A stretch of DNA of 64,000 bases from Azorinus chamasolen (lineage: Eukaryota; Mollusca; Bivalvia; Cardiida; Solecurtidae), in assembly GCA_963576725.1 (NCBI GenBank), contig OY755244.1:33948446-34012445 (forward strand). The letters are read 5' to 3'. The first letter of the stretch is position 1; each line of letters begins with the position of its first letter. The notes under the pieces are model-generated. The model was not told the DNA's origin. It did no database searches and saw nothing but the letters and a program-made list of their open reading frames with translations. Made by a program: the position numbers and the translations under genes. Of the stretch, positions 11,501-26,500 are shown piece after piece.

Positions 11501-14500
11501 AGTAGATCCAGATCAGACGGCTCCTATAGTAGCAGTCTTATCAGGGTCTGCTCTATTTGCTTATGAAATAATATAGGTGCGATTCTGCAATTTCGATCAG
11601 AGCCAAAACTTCCCGTGTTCATATGCCGTTATAGAAATACTTATAAACTAATTAATATTCATGATGTCATTATTTCTTACATTAATATTCATGGAGTAAA
11701 TGTTAAAGCATGGATGGTCCATGCATGACATTGTCATTCAATAAAACCAAATCATTTATTTGCGAATCTGTGGTGACCGTTCCGAAAACGCAGTTTGCAT
11801 CTAGACGAGGCACCGAGTAACCCAATGTCCAAGCTGTTTGCTTCTGTGTTTAGTAACCCTTTACTTCATAAATATGCATGCACATTAACACTATTTTTTT
11901 CTAATGGTCATGGCAGAAACTGTAGAATTATAGGATTACAGTAAAACCCTCTCTATAACGGCCTCTAAATTATATCAAGTATTTTGTGTTAAAGGCATGT
12001 GGCTGCTTAAAGCAAGGTTAAAGTAAAACAGAACGCTCCTACAGGAGCGTTCTGTTTTACCTTCACCTTGGTTTAAGCAGCCACCTGCCTTAAATACCAA
12101 CTAATTAACACAATTAAGTGGCCGGTATATAGAGGTTTTACTGTATATTTTTACAAAAGCAAACAGAGCAGTTCCTGATAAGACAGCTCCTAGCCGTCTG
12201 ATCAGGCTCTGCTCTGTTTGCAAGGTCGTAGAAAGGCGTAATTATGAAATAAGGGCTTTAAACAAAAGCAAAAGGAAAAAATTAACAACGAAGTTTCTCA
12301 ATGAAAATTCTGGAGACAACACATTTTGCAAATGATAATGCGTGGCAATGAAAGGGGTTACTCGAGGTATATGTACATGTACATGACAAATGTAGTTCTA
12401 CTTACATCCCATATACTGTACAGGTGTCCACTTTGCCTGAGAAAGAAAGAATCAAGTATAGACTTTAAACACAGAGCATTTGATAAAGGTGCGCAATCAC
12501 ATACTTAAATCGACATCAAACCCTATGTTGTGGTCAGTTTTTAGAAAGGACGCAAATTGTCTCTGATATTAACCCATTTGTGTCCAAATGTCCCTTCTAA
12601 AAGGGAACATGTAAACAGTGTAGACGCAGATCAGAGGGCCCCTTCAGGAGCCCTCTGACCAGGGTCTGCACTGTTAGCTGAATCTATTAATTTCAATGAC
12701 TTATTCTAACAAATATTTGTGTTTGCTATGCTTCCCCCCCCCCCCCCCCCCCCCCTCCGCATGAAAAATTGATGTTTTGTGAAGTAAGACATAGACGGGT
12801 TTCCTTAAATAACATGGGAATATAGTCTTTTACATATGTCAGTCAACGCGCTACCCCTAGTCTGATACAAATGTTAATGCACGCGCTACCCCTATTCTGT
12901 TACAGTTGTCAGTGAACGCACTACCCCTAGTCTGTTACAAATGCTAATGCACGCGCTATCCCTATTCTGTTACAGTTGTCAGTGAAAGCACTACCCCTAG
13001 TCTGTTACAAATGCTAATGCACACGCTACCTTAGTCTGTTACGCTGTTAAAAATGTAAGTGAACATGCTATCCCTACCAAGTGTCAGTAAACATTCTACC
13101 TCCTAGTCTTCTACAGATGCCAGTGAACACGTTACTCCTAGTCTGTTACAGATATCAGTGTACACGTTACCCCTAGTCTTTTACAGATGCCAGTGAACAC
13201 GTTACTCCTAGTCTGTTACAGATATCAGTGTACACGTTACCCCTAGTCTTTTACAGGTGCCAGAGAACACGTTACTCCTAGTCTGTTACAGATATCAGTG
13301 AACGCGCTACTCCTTGTCTGTTACAGATGCCAATGAACACGCTATCCCTAGTCTGTTACCAATGCCAGTGAACACACTAGCCCTACTCTGTTACAAATAT
13401 CAATTAACACGCTACGTTACAAATTTCAATGAACACACAACCCATAATATACTGACACGAAAAAGAAACTGTGCACTTTTATATTTGAGATAACTGTTTT
13501 GCTATAAAGTTTATAATTACAATTTTATCATCATGAGTGCAGAAAATAACCCTCCACATTTTGAACTCATTTATGGACATTTAAGTCCATAGACGGTCTT
13601 CAAATTGACCGCAGACGATTATGCAACTTTTCGCTCGTGCTACCCGTGCAGCTTATGTACAGGTACAGATTAACCCTGACCGATATCTCTACTCGTTGTA
13701 GGTTCATTCGTAAGCAAGATGCCACAATGCATGTTCAAATTGGTTGCATCAAAAGGATTTACAAGAAGTATTGGCGTAGAAATAGAAACAGATCATGTAA
13801 ATGACAACCAACATAAAAACACAAGCAATTACAATTTCAAAGGCTTGAGCAAGTATTGAATGCAATTGCCGTGTACCATCTAATGAAAAGACAAGGTTGG
13901 GGGCGTGAACCTATTGTTAGGCATTGCTGCCGCTTTTGGGCGGTGGGAGAGATATGAATGCAGGCTAAAGGCCCTTATTCATTTCTCTCCCATTTGGCCA
14001 TCAACTGCGGCCAAACTTTCTTTGCTATGCTTTTGGTAAAACCAGTTGTTGCTTTGCTATTTTAAGCACTATGTGAAGTTTAAGACTACATTAAAGTTTA
14101 GTTGAGACGGGACACCGTGTATGTACTTTTAAGTACACGTCCGGGTCCTGCTGCTATAAGTGCTTTGCTTTGCTGATTAGGTGCCATATTGCTATTTTGC
14201 GGCGCCTGCATTACAATAAGGTTATTCAAAAAGAGGTGTTATAATGAAGATTCGGATTGCTGGTGCTAAGCAACTATTTAATATACCAACTTAAAGTGGA
14301 AGTGTTATATATTGTGTTGCTTTGTGTCTTTCAGAATTGCATCAGACAACACATTTTGCAGATGGGAATTACTTATCGCGAAAAGACTTAAGTGTTGGGT
14401 GACCTTACCTGTAGGGGTATGATAGGAAGGTTTAACGGCCAGTATGCTGCTGTTACAGGTGTTCATCACATAGATGTTCAGATAGAAACTGTCCACCCAC

Positions 14501-17500
14501 GCAAGCTGTAAAACAACCATTGAAACGGCTCTATGTTATATCAAATTAACCCTTCGCTTGCTATTCACGTCAATATACCTACCTGTAAACAGTGAAAACC
14601 CAGACAGCTACTGCAGGAGTTGTCTCATCTGGGTCTGCACTATTTACAAATTGATTGTGCAACCAGTGCACTCTACAGCAGTGATTGCACAGACAAATAA
14701 TTGCAGACAGTGAAGATATGTGTAATTATACAACAGGGCATGGGTAAAGAAGAAGAAATGTATTTTAAAATTCAGCAAGAGAAGGGTTAAAACACAATCA
14801 GTAGCTCTTATATGAAATTCAAAACATATTCTACAGTTCTTATATCAAATTTAAATATAAATCTATAGCTTTATAAAATTAAATCTATAATCTATAATAT
14901 ATAGCTTTTATATCAAATTCAAAACATATTATATAGCTTTTATATCAAATTCAATCATATTCTATAGTTCTTTTTTCAATTTAAAAAAAAAACCTTTTTA
15001 ATCTTTACAACAGCAGGTGTTAAGTGCTTGTGTGGCGGCCATAAAACGTCGCCCCATACTTCATTCTCAGTGTTGTTATACCTTCTGATCCTTCGAGATC
15101 ATGAATTTCAGTACTCCTTGTTCTGAAAATTGATTACCGCTTAAGCCGGTGCTAGGGGGCGTGAGCAGTGTTGCACTTTCAATAACTGTTCATGAACAGA
15201 CCCATTAAAACCGAGTCTGCAATTTTCTCTTTTTCCTAAAAATTCCTATGTTGATCATCTAAACGATTATTCTCCAACTGTTATGTAAACGTCTAAACGA
15301 TTAATCAAAAGTAGTAATGCAAAAAGAGAAAATTGCACACTCGACTTTATTGAGTCTGTTCATGAGTAGTAATTAAAAATGCAACACTACTCACGCCCCC
15401 ATGCACCGGCTTAAGCAGTATTCAATTTTCAAAACAAATAACATCAAAACCAACTAGAGTTTTGTTTTTGTCACAAAAACAGATGTCTCCCCCTCCCATC
15501 CTCTTTCCAGTACACAATACACAAGTGTAATGTCTGTAACTCCAAACTTATCAGGGTCTAATTTTAAGTCATCAGGGGCAATAACTCCAACATTATCAGG
15601 GGAGACAATTCAAAAAACCCGGGTACACAACAACACATACTGGTCAACATTCCTGTGAGGTTTCCTAATGGTTTCAGAGATACACACGACACAAAGTAAA
15701 GTTTCTCTTAGTTTAAGTCATAAGGCGCAGTAACTCCAAAGTTATCAGGGGGAGACAATTAAAAACCCCAGATGCACAACAACAATGCTGGTGGACATTC
15801 CTGTGAAGTTTGGTTACTCTAGCCCTACTGGTTTCAGAGATACGTGCAGCACAAAGTTTCTCTAATTTTAAGTTATCATATCAGGGGCAATAACTCAAGA
15901 ATTATCAGGGGGAGACAACTAAAAAACCCAGGTGCACAACAACTCATGCTGGTCAACATTCCTGTGAAGTTTGGTGACTCTAGCCCTAGTGGGTTTTAAA
16001 GATACGCATGACACTAAATTTCTCTAATTTTAAGTAATCATATCAGGGACAATAACTCCAAAGTTATCAAGGGGAGACAATTAAAAATCCCAGGTGCACA
16101 ACAACTTATGCTGGTCAACATTCCTGTGAGGTTTGGTGACTCTAGCCCTAGTGGTTTCAGAATTATGCACAACACTAATTAAAGTTTGTATAATTTTAAG
16201 TCATCAGGGGCAGTAACTCCAAAGTTAACAGGGGAGACAATTAAAAAAAAACCAAGAGCAAAACAACTCATGGTAGTGAACAATCCGGTGAAGTTTGGTG
16301 ACTCTAGCCCTACTGGTTTCAGAGATACACGCGACACAAAGTTTGTATAAATTTAAGTGTTCATATCAGGGACAATAACTCAAGAATTATCAGGGGGACA
16401 ATTCAAAAAACATAGGTGTACAACAACTCATGCTGGTGAACATTCCTGTGAAGTTTGGTGACTCTAGCCCAACTGGTTTCAGAGATACGCGCGACACAAG
16501 TTTGTGAGGGACAGACAGACAGACAGACGGACGGACGGACGAACGTTCTAACGGATTGAGTGCATGTGGCTATTCTTTTGTTCAAAATAGCCACACAAAC
16601 TGAAAATAAGCCACATGATACTGACGAGAACAAAAGATATTTTGTTCTCATGTAATTATCTAGTCACATAAACAGGAATTGTTAGAGCGGACAGACAGAC
16701 AACTCTGGCAAAAACAATATGTCTCCCCATAATTGGGCTAGACATAATGATCCCGAAGGACCAGGAAATATACCAACACTGAGAATGAAGTACGGAGCGA
16801 CTTTTTACAGCCGCCACACAAGCACTTAACACCTGCTGGTGTGAAGTACATATATTCTGAAATGGGTGATCACTCGAAAGCAAAAGTAGAAATGAAAAAA
16901 AGAAAATTGAAGACTCGGTTTATTAAGTCTGTTTATGAGTAGTAGTTAAAAGTGCAAAACTAATCACGCCCCCTAGCACCGGCTTAAGCAGTATTCAATT
17001 TTCAAAAAAAAAATCAAAACTCATGATCCCGAAGGACCAGAAAATATAACAACACTGAGAATGAAGTACGGGGCGATTTTTACAGCTCCCACACTGTTGT
17101 GAAGTACATATATTCTGAAAATGGGTGATCCTTCGAAAGCAAAAGTAGAACTAAATATAAACGTCTAAACGTCTAACTCTTATTTAAACGTCTAAACGAT
17201 TATTCTCTTACTCTCATTTAATCGTCTAAACGCTCAACTCTTATGCAAACGTCTAACTCTTATTGAAACGTCTAAACGCTTATCCTCTTACTCTCATTTA
17301 ATCGTCTAAACGCTCAACTCTTATGTAAACGTCTAACTCTTATTTAAACGTCTAAACGCTTATTCTCTTACTCTTATTTAATCGACTAAACGCTCAACTC
17401 CTATGCAAACGTCTAAACGTCTAACTCTTATTTAAACGTCTAAACGCTCAACTCTTATGTAAACGTCTAACTCTTATCTAAACGTCTAAACGCTTATTCT

Positions 17501-20500
17501 CTTACTCTTATTTAATCGTCTAAACGCTCAACTCTTATGTAAATGTCTAAACACTCAACTCTTATGCAAACGTCTAAACGTCTAACTCTTGTGTACCTGT
17601 CTAGACGTCTAACTCTTGTGTAAATGTCTAGACGTCTAACTCTTGTGTAAATGTCTGAACGTCTAACTCTTGTGTAAATGTCTGAACGTCTAACTCTTGT
17701 GTAAATGTCTGTATGTCTAACTCTTGTGTAAATGTCTATATGTCTAACTCTTGTGTAAATGTCTGAACGTCTAACTCTTGTGTAAATGTCTGAACGTCTA
17801 ACTCTTGTGTACATGTCTATATGTCTAACTCTTGTGTAAATGTCTGAACGTCTAACTCTTGTGTAAATGTCTGAACGTCTTTAGAACTCTTGTGTAAATG
17901 TCTGAACGTCTAACTCTTGTGTAAATGTCTGAACGTCTAACTCTTGTGTACATGTCTATATGTCTAACTCTTGTGTAAATGTCTGAACGTCTAACTCTTG
18001 TGTAAATGTCTGAACGTCTAACTCTTGTGTAAATGTCTGTATGTCTAACTCTTGTGTAAATGTCTGAACGTCTAACTCTTGTGTAAACGTCTTAACGTCT
18101 AACTCTTGTGTAAACGTCTAAACGTTTATTCTAAATGCGTGTTTTTACACTATATTATATTATTAACGTGTATTCTTTCTACATTAAGGGCCCTGCATTG
18201 AAAATGCAGGAGCCCTCAAGGACTCGTCTGTATATCCGTCCGTCAACACGTTTGATGTGACGCGATAACTCAAACAGTACTTCACATATTGGTTTCATAT
18301 TAAGGGCATATGCTTAGTACCATCAGAGGAAGACGCATATAGTTTCGGGTTGAATCAGATCATTATTTCTAGAGTTATCTGCCTTTGATTCATCAAAAAT
18401 GCCACCAACTTCTGTCAACACGTTTGATGTGACGCGATAACTCAAACAGTACTTCACATATTGGGTTCATATTAAGGGCATATGTTTAGTATTATCAGAG
18501 GAAGACGCCTATTTTTTTGGTTGAATCGGATCACACCGTCTTGAATTACCTGCCATTGATTCTTCAAAAATGCCATTAACGTTCGTCAAAATGTTTGATG
18601 TGATGTAATAACTCAAACAGTACTTCACATATTCGGTTCATATTAAGGGCATATGCTTAGTTGTATGAGAGGAAGACGCCTGTAGTTTGTAGGTTGAATG
18701 AGCTCAACATGTCCAGAGTTACCTGCCCTTGATTTATCAAAGATGCCATATTCAACAAAAGATCATCTGCAGGGTCCTCTCTGACTGAGTCAACAAAAGA
18801 TCATCAGCAGGGTCCTCTCTGACTGAGTCAACAAAAGATCATCTGCAGGGTCCTCTCTGACTGAGTCAACAAAAGATCATCAGCAGGGTCCTCTCTGACT
18901 GAGTCAACAAAAGATCATCTGCAGGGTCCTCTCTGACTGAGTCAACAAAAGATCATCAGCAGGGTCCTCTCTGACTGAGTCAACAAAAGATCATCTGCAG
19001 GGTCCTCTCTGACTGAGTCAACAAAAGATCATCAGCAGGGTCCTCTCTGACTGAGTCAACAAAAGATCATCTGCAGGGTCCTCTCTGACTGAGTCAACAA
19101 AAGATCATCAGCAGGGTCCTCTCTGACTGAGTCAACAAAAGATCATCTGCAGGGTCCTCTCTGACTGAGTCAACAAAAGATCATCTGCAGGGTCCTCTCT
19201 GACCGAGTCAACAAAAGATCATCTGCAGGGTCCTCTCTGACTGAGTCAACAAAAGATAATCTGCAGGGTCCTCTCTGACCGAGTCAACAAAAGATCATCT
19301 GCAGGGTCCTCTCTGACCGAGTCAACAAAAGATCATCTGTAGGGTCCTCTCTGACTGAGTCAACAAAAGATCATCTGCAGAGTCCTCTCTGACTGAGTCA
19401 ACAAAAGATCATCTGCAGGGTCCTCTCTGACTGAGTCAACAAAAGATCATCTGCAGGGTCCTCTCTGACCGAGTCAACAAAAGATCATCTGCAGGGTCCT
19501 CTCTGACTGAGTCAGTTTTCTGGTACATTATATTCTCTATATTTTTTATTCTTTTGATCTTACATTATATTACAAATTCTTCCTACTTAGATCCTACATT
19601 ATAGTAAAACATGTATTCCTTAGGTCATACACTACATTATAAACACGTGTTTCTTACATCCTACAATATACATTATAAACATTACAAATAAAACACTTAT
19701 TCCATAGATCCTACATTATATCATAAATGATTATTCCTTATATCCTGCATTGTATTACAAAAACTCAGTTCTTATATACACTACATTATGTTACGAACAC
19801 TCAGTTCTTATATACACTACATTGTATTACAAACACTCAGTTCTTATATACACTACATTATTGAAATAAAACGCATGTCCCTTAGATCCTACATTATATT
19901 ATAAACGTATGTTTCTTAGATATCACATTATATTGAAAAGCCTTGTTTCTTAGATCTTGCATTATATTACAGACGCTTGTTTCGTAGATCCCACATTGAT
20001 TGAATTATTATTTCTTAAATCCTACTTTATATAATAAACACTTATTTCTTAGATTCTACATTATATTATAAACAGTTGTTTCTTAGATCCTACATGTATA
20101 TTATAAACGCTTGTTTCTTAGATCCTACATTATATTATAAACGCTTGTTTCTTAGATCCTACATTATATCATAAACGCTTGTTTCTTAGATCCTACATTA
20201 TGTTATAAGCGCTTGTTTCTTAGATCCTACATTATTTCATAAACGCTTGTTTCTTAGATCCTACATTATATCATAAACGCTTGTTTCTTAGATCCTACAT
20301 TGTATTATAAACGCTTGTTTCTTAGATCCCACATAATAATATAAAAACTTGTATATTAGATCCTCTTTTTTATTAAAAACGTTTGTTTTTCAGATCCTAC
20401 ATTATAATATAAACGCTTGTTTCTTAGATTCTTTTTTCATCAAAACGCCTGTTTTTTAGATCCTAAATTATTATTATAAACGCTCGTTCCTTAAATCTTA

Positions 20501-23500
20501 ACCCTTTTGGCGCCAAATTTCTAATTGTCGTCTGCAATCCAAGTTTGTTAAATCATTCAGTAAAATAAGGAAATGAGATAAATAAATGCAAATTTCGAAG
20601 GAATAAAGTACATATATATAGAAATAAAGACTGAGACAAATAGTGAAGTCCCTGATCAGATGCCACCTTGAAAAGGCGGTGCCTGATCTGGGACTGCACT
20701 ATTTGTCGTGGTGCATTTATGCGACTGCGGCGGTGAAAGGGTTAAAATATTTTAACAAACATTATTGTTTAGATCTCACATTAATTTATTCTCGCTACAA
20801 AAAAAATGTGTATGCAGGGATTTTCGAACACTGTAGATCCGGAAAAATCGCTCCAGGTGAGAGAAGCTGTGTCTGATCATGTATAAACATCTCTAGTGTA
20901 TATATTATAAAACTGTGACCAACAGTAAAGATCCTAATCCTAATCAAATGAAGCACTTCTGAACGGCGGTTGGTACAGGTTTACCATGTTGCCATAATAA
21001 CAAACGTTTGAATACATTGGGGACGAGCGTCGCAGGATGAGAGGGTTTGGGGGGGGGGGGGGTCAATGACATGTTTGAATGACTCAAATGAGCGTGTCGC
21101 TGCATTGGATCAAATTTACCAATACAGTAAAATATCTCTAAACTTTAGGTCTGATTTTGAGTTTTCTTAGACAGAGGGTAGCATAACACGGGACATACAG
21201 TTATGCAGAAGCTATAGGAGCTTTCAACACCAGGGTCTACTCTGTTTCATTATGATTCAATATTGGCCAAACATTCCAGTATCCATGTGCTATTGTAACA
21301 ATTAATTAGTATTCATTGGGCTGCCGGTGTAGACAGCCCATTCTTTGAGAGGTTTCAATGTAGCATATAATGTACTGCGGTTCTGTGTTCCTATAAAATT
21401 CACTATTTTTGATGATCAAGATTTACCGTGAGAGAAACTTTGTGATTTAGCATAAATTTATTTTATTTGTGAAGAGCACATAACGCGATCATGGTGTATA
21501 CGTCAGTGTGTTTTAGCAAGTGAATAACATTGATCTATGCCGTAGTGTGTATTGTTGCTGTCAAACACGGACCATGGCTCATTAAAACATTCCTCTTTTC
21601 AGCTATTACTTTTAAAAAAAAACTTTTTAAAGTCGTGTTTTCCCCCATATATCTGTTTATTAAAAGAACTAAACAATATTGCGCACCCTTTTTCTTCTAT
21701 TCTGCTTAAAGATATGGTAGGCAGCCATTTTACGCGTGCATAAAACCTACAGTAAAACTTCGATTATCCGAACACTAAAATACGTATTATTATCGATCTT
21801 TAAGACAGGAGCTCCTCTAGGAGCTTTCTGCATGACTTTCACCATGCATTAATCAGCCACCTGCCTAAAAGGGTCTTAATTCTTCTATACCGAAAATTCG
21901 AATAATCGAGGTTTTACTGTAGTTTGTTATTTCTTTCATGAATGTTCATGGAGTAAATGGTTAAGTAAGTAGTGGTAACTATAGAGAGTCTCCGTTGTAT
22001 GTTTCCTTAGTTACACATGTCGGTATCCAAGGACCGGGGGGTGTTGATCGCATGTACCAATGGGGGCGAATTAGCGCATTAATAAGCAACTCGATGCGTC
22101 ATTCACAACTTGTTTTATAACTGCAAAAAACGTGTCGGTCAATGTCAGTTCTCTGATAAGGAGTGTAATAGTCAAACAACTAGGTCTGACGGGTCACGGG
22201 TTCGCCGGGTCCATTTTTAAGGGAGATCAGCATTTCGGATATCCACGTGTCATTTATAAAAGAAAATGTTCAGTTACAGAAAGGAGATTAAATTGTGAAA
22301 CCCCTTTTCTACGTTTGCCTCTAACAGAGCGGCGACGCTACGTAACGCTCGAATCCTATCGTGCCAAATACCCAGGGAAGGGAAGACCTTTGGTTTTATT
22401 TTTATAGACGGAGACGTTAGGGACTGTTCGTTCCTGTAAACACAGAAGACAATTTGTTGTAATACTAGATCTTTATTTCTCGATGTCCAGCTAGTCAATG
22501 ATCTTACAAACATATAAGTGAAAGTCAGAGTGATATAAAAAAAAGGATAAAGATAATTTGAACAAAGAATGTACAGCATCTAAACGAGCCAAGTTCAAAA
22601 CACACTTTGCCAAAGGTTGGGGAATTAGTCTTGGCTAGCGAGAGGTACACGCAGAAGTGTGGTAATGAACCGAACTTTGTTCAGTACTTAATACATATCC
22701 TGCTCATACAATAATCCTACATCTAACTCTGCATAAATTCTCATATGATTGTTGAATTAATCATTGTTAGTCAAAACCTACATTTTAATATTCAAAACTT
22801 TCTTTCTTCCATTAACTACTGTATACAGATTTAAAATCCAGGAGCTCTTTCTTGGTTATGTACAAGAATTTATTTCTCTGTATAACACAGAAAGAGCTAA
22901 CTGCATATCATGAATTTACTAAAGGTTGTTTTTTCTTAAATCATCATAATGTAAATTTTGGAATCAGAATGGTTTACTAACCACATGAGAATTTCATGTT
23001 ATTTAACAGCATTTTGCCTAATATACATAACTTGCTTCTTTAAAGTTTAATTCATTTAACAGCTAAATTGGATCCAAACAGTTTTACAATACTGAGCAGT
23101 AAATATTAACCAGTAAATATTAACATGTTGCAACCTGTTTAACATTTTAAACAATTCATCTTATTTCAGTATAAAACTTGCAGATCCGTTTAAGAAATAC
23201 AATTGTTAGCATCCTGATCATATAAATTGAAGTCTAACAACTGAGCATAAACAGATTATCATACAGAAAGCATTTACTTAATTAACATACATGTAACCCA
23301 AGAATGCATACAAAAATTACATGTTTAAGATTTTAGCATAGATTCAAATTAGAGTTATTAAAACTTACATGTAAACACAGAAGACAATTTGTTGTAATAC
23401 TAGATCTTTATTTCTCGATGTCCAGCTAGTCAATGGTGCCAGGACTCAGCGAGAAAGGGATCATAAAGGGTCTCTGTGTTCCACAGATAAAATTGCTAAA

Positions 23501-26500
23501 TAAACTGCAGTTAGGGTTTCTTTCTTCTAGGGCTAAGCTTCTTTTTACTAGGGCTAAGCTCCTGATCAGCTATCAGATACAGGTGAAACCAAACTTTGTT
23601 TAAGTGATTAAAACAGGCTGTTAGACAACAGCCCTAACTACCAAGTCCTTAAGCATGGGATTTAGTCAGCTTGTGTTTGGATAGGAGTTTTAACACCTTT
23701 GGGCAACAGAAATATTTTATAGAAATTTATGAATCTTTAGAAGAATTGTAATTAATTTCAAAATACAACATTAAGGATTCCATAATTGAATTCTTCATTC
23801 AAAACCAAGAAATATGATATAAAATATGTCCCATTTACTTCAATTTTAAGAAAATTGACTTTATAAACTGAAGTTTGGAATTATGTTTGATGGTTAGTAT
23901 ATTATGATGCTCCTAATCCTTTCCATAGTCTTTTAAACTATGCAGGTAAATTATATAATATTTGATATTATGAAAAATGCAACAATTTGCAAAAAGAAGC
24001 ATCATAATACAGGTATAAAGAATAAGCGCATTAGTTATCAGAAATATAGCGCAGTGGATAATTCGTAGGACCATAAAGAAGTATATGATCGGCGAACATT
24101 TTATTAGGCGCAGGTTCGAGTCTCGCATAAACCTAAAATATTTTTAGCTAAAAATATTAAGGAAAGTCTCCTTAAGAGCATTAGTTTTGTTGTGCAATAA
24201 GAATCCACCTGTACAAGACATTTGCTAAAACTTATATTGATATTCATATTTTAGCATCGATTTATTATTGAAAATATGGCTAATATAGAACTCGAACTCA
24301 AACAAAGGTACCCTTCCCTAACATAGACAAACATGTGCATAAATGTTCATTACAATATGACATAAAATAATACTCCACTATTCATTCAAAATTTAAAAAA
24401 GTTTAAGGTCGATACGGGATTCGAACCCACGCTCAATAAAAAAACACTCTCGCAATACCACTGCGCTAAACTGCTGACAACAATTCCGCCTTCAATTTTA
24501 TCTTACATACTAAACTCGTCTGTTTAAAAAAACAGGCGGAATGCTGATCTCCCTAAAAATGGACTCTGCTGACCTTTGACACGTCAGACCTAGTTGTTTG
24601 ACTATACCAATATTTTCTGTTGAAAAATAATTACCTGCCTTAACCCGTTCGGCATCAACTTTCTAATTGTCGTCTGCAGTCCAATTTTCGTTAAATCATT
24701 CGGTACAATAAGGAAATGAGATAAACACATGCAAATTTCAAATGAATAAAGCACAGATATAGAAATAAAGATTTAGACAAAAAGTCAAATGAGTTAATAG
24801 TCATGCTGTCATTTCTTTCACGAATAAGGGTCAACTTAACCCATTCCCTCATATTGACGACTTTTGACGACTCTGTAAAAGTCACTTTGTGAAACCATTG
24901 TGATAAATAGAGCATTTGCTCCTATAGGAGCAAATGCTCTATTTATCACAATGGCTTCAAACTACAAAATTCTAAAATATTCATTTTCTTTAGTTAATGC
25001 TCCTTTTCGGTAGATTCATTCAAAGAGGTTGGGTCTAAAAATAGCCTATGAGGTAATGGGTTAATATGGTATGTTTTGTGATAAAATATACCCCAAACTT
25101 ATTTTACGTTTCATCTTGGTCTATACTGTTTGTGAATTTAATCCCAATATACCCACATCGTTTTAACCCATTCCTCCATAAACACACCTTTCTACGCCTT
25201 TGCAAACACAGTAGACCTAGATCAGACGGCTCCTATGGGAGCTGTCTGACTAGAGTCTGCTCCGTTTGCTTAACTCATTATCTCCTAGGCTATTTTTAGA
25301 CCCAACCTCTTTGAATGTATCTATCGAAAAGGAGCATTAACTAGAGAAAATGAAAATTTTAGAATTTTGTATTTTAAAACCATTGTGATAAATAGAGCAT
25401 TTGCTCCTATAGGAGAAAATGCTCTATTTATCACAATGGTTTCATAAAGTGACTTTTATAGATGCGCAAAAATGCGTCACTAGGGGATAATGTGTTAACC
25501 CATTCCCTCATAGGCTATTTTTAGACCTAACCTCTTTGAATTATTCCGAAAAGGAGCATTAACTGGAGAAAAGGAAAATTTAGAATTTTGTAGTTCTGAA
25601 ACCATTGTGATAAATAGAGCATTTGTCCTTAGGAGCAAATGCTCTATTTATCACAATGGTTTCAAAAAGAGACTATTACAGAGGCGTAGAAAGGCGTATT
25701 TATGGAGGAAAGGGTTAAATGATATAATACAGATATGGATATACAGTTTCTGCCATGGCCAAATGTCCCTGTGTCCAAGAACTATTCTAAAAAAATATCT
25801 AATTAATATTCATGATGTCATTATTTCGTATATGAATATTCATTGAGAAAAGGGTTAACGTTTATGGTTGTTTTAGCATTCCTCCCAATGCTATCTTAAT
25901 ACCCAACCTATTTGAATGAATCTACTCAATACATGTAGGAGCATCTAAAAGTAAAATTTTAGAATATTGTAGTTTGAAACCATTGTGATAAATAGAGCAT
26001 TTGGTTCTATTTATCACAGCGGTTTCAAGAAGTGGTTATTACAGAGGCATAGAAAGGCGTATTTATGGAGGAAAGGGTTAAGACTTCTTATGACAAGTGA
26101 AATTCAAAAGCTAACCAATCAGATACTTGAGAATGAACTCAAATTCAATCTCAGAAGTTTTGTAACTTCACGGCATGGGTAGTATATAGACTGTCAATAT
26201 ACTCAGAGTCAAAAGTTAAGACAGTGAGAAATCTGTGTAAGATTATAATTGTACTAAATGGGGAATTGTTCTTACCTACTGTTTTATCAACCCTTGACAC
26301 AGAATGACGACAAAATGAGCATACAGGTAACGTTGACGTCTCCTTATGCAGTGTATAAACACCGCCTGCTTATGCAGTGTATAAACACCGCCTGCTTATG
26401 CAGTGTATAAACAACGCCTGCTTATGCAGTGTATAAAAAACGCCTGCTTATGCAGTGTATAAAAAAACGCCTGCTAATGCAGTGTATAAACAACGCCTGC

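Larger units (their letters stand above)
22165..24608. mobile_element. Element of about 2.4 kb with terminal inverted repeats
   Basis: ATAGTCAAACAACTAGGTCT at the left is mirrored at the right (AGACCTAGTTGTTTGACTAT), and homology extends about 65 bp inward (TCCATTTTTA-GGGAGATCAGCATT). Inside are a 62-bp direct repeat (22432-22493 and 23373-23435) and two convergent tRNA-like segments. No transposase is visible, so it is non-autonomous or composite. Confidence 0.65.

Noticed and set aside
17512..17814. 100-codon minus-strand frame with repeated Tyr-Thr-Arg-Val-Arg
   Set aside because: It is the 27-bp minisatellite read in a frame that happens to lack stops; no start context, domain or splice signal.
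18752..19515. Regular short repeats suggestive of a CRISPR array
   Set aside because: Units are contiguous and identical without unique spacers, in a eukaryotic setting; this is a satellite.
22132..22579. Frames of about 90-100 codons on both strands
   Set aside because: They cover the terminal inverted repeat of the 22.2-24.6 kb element; no transposase motif.
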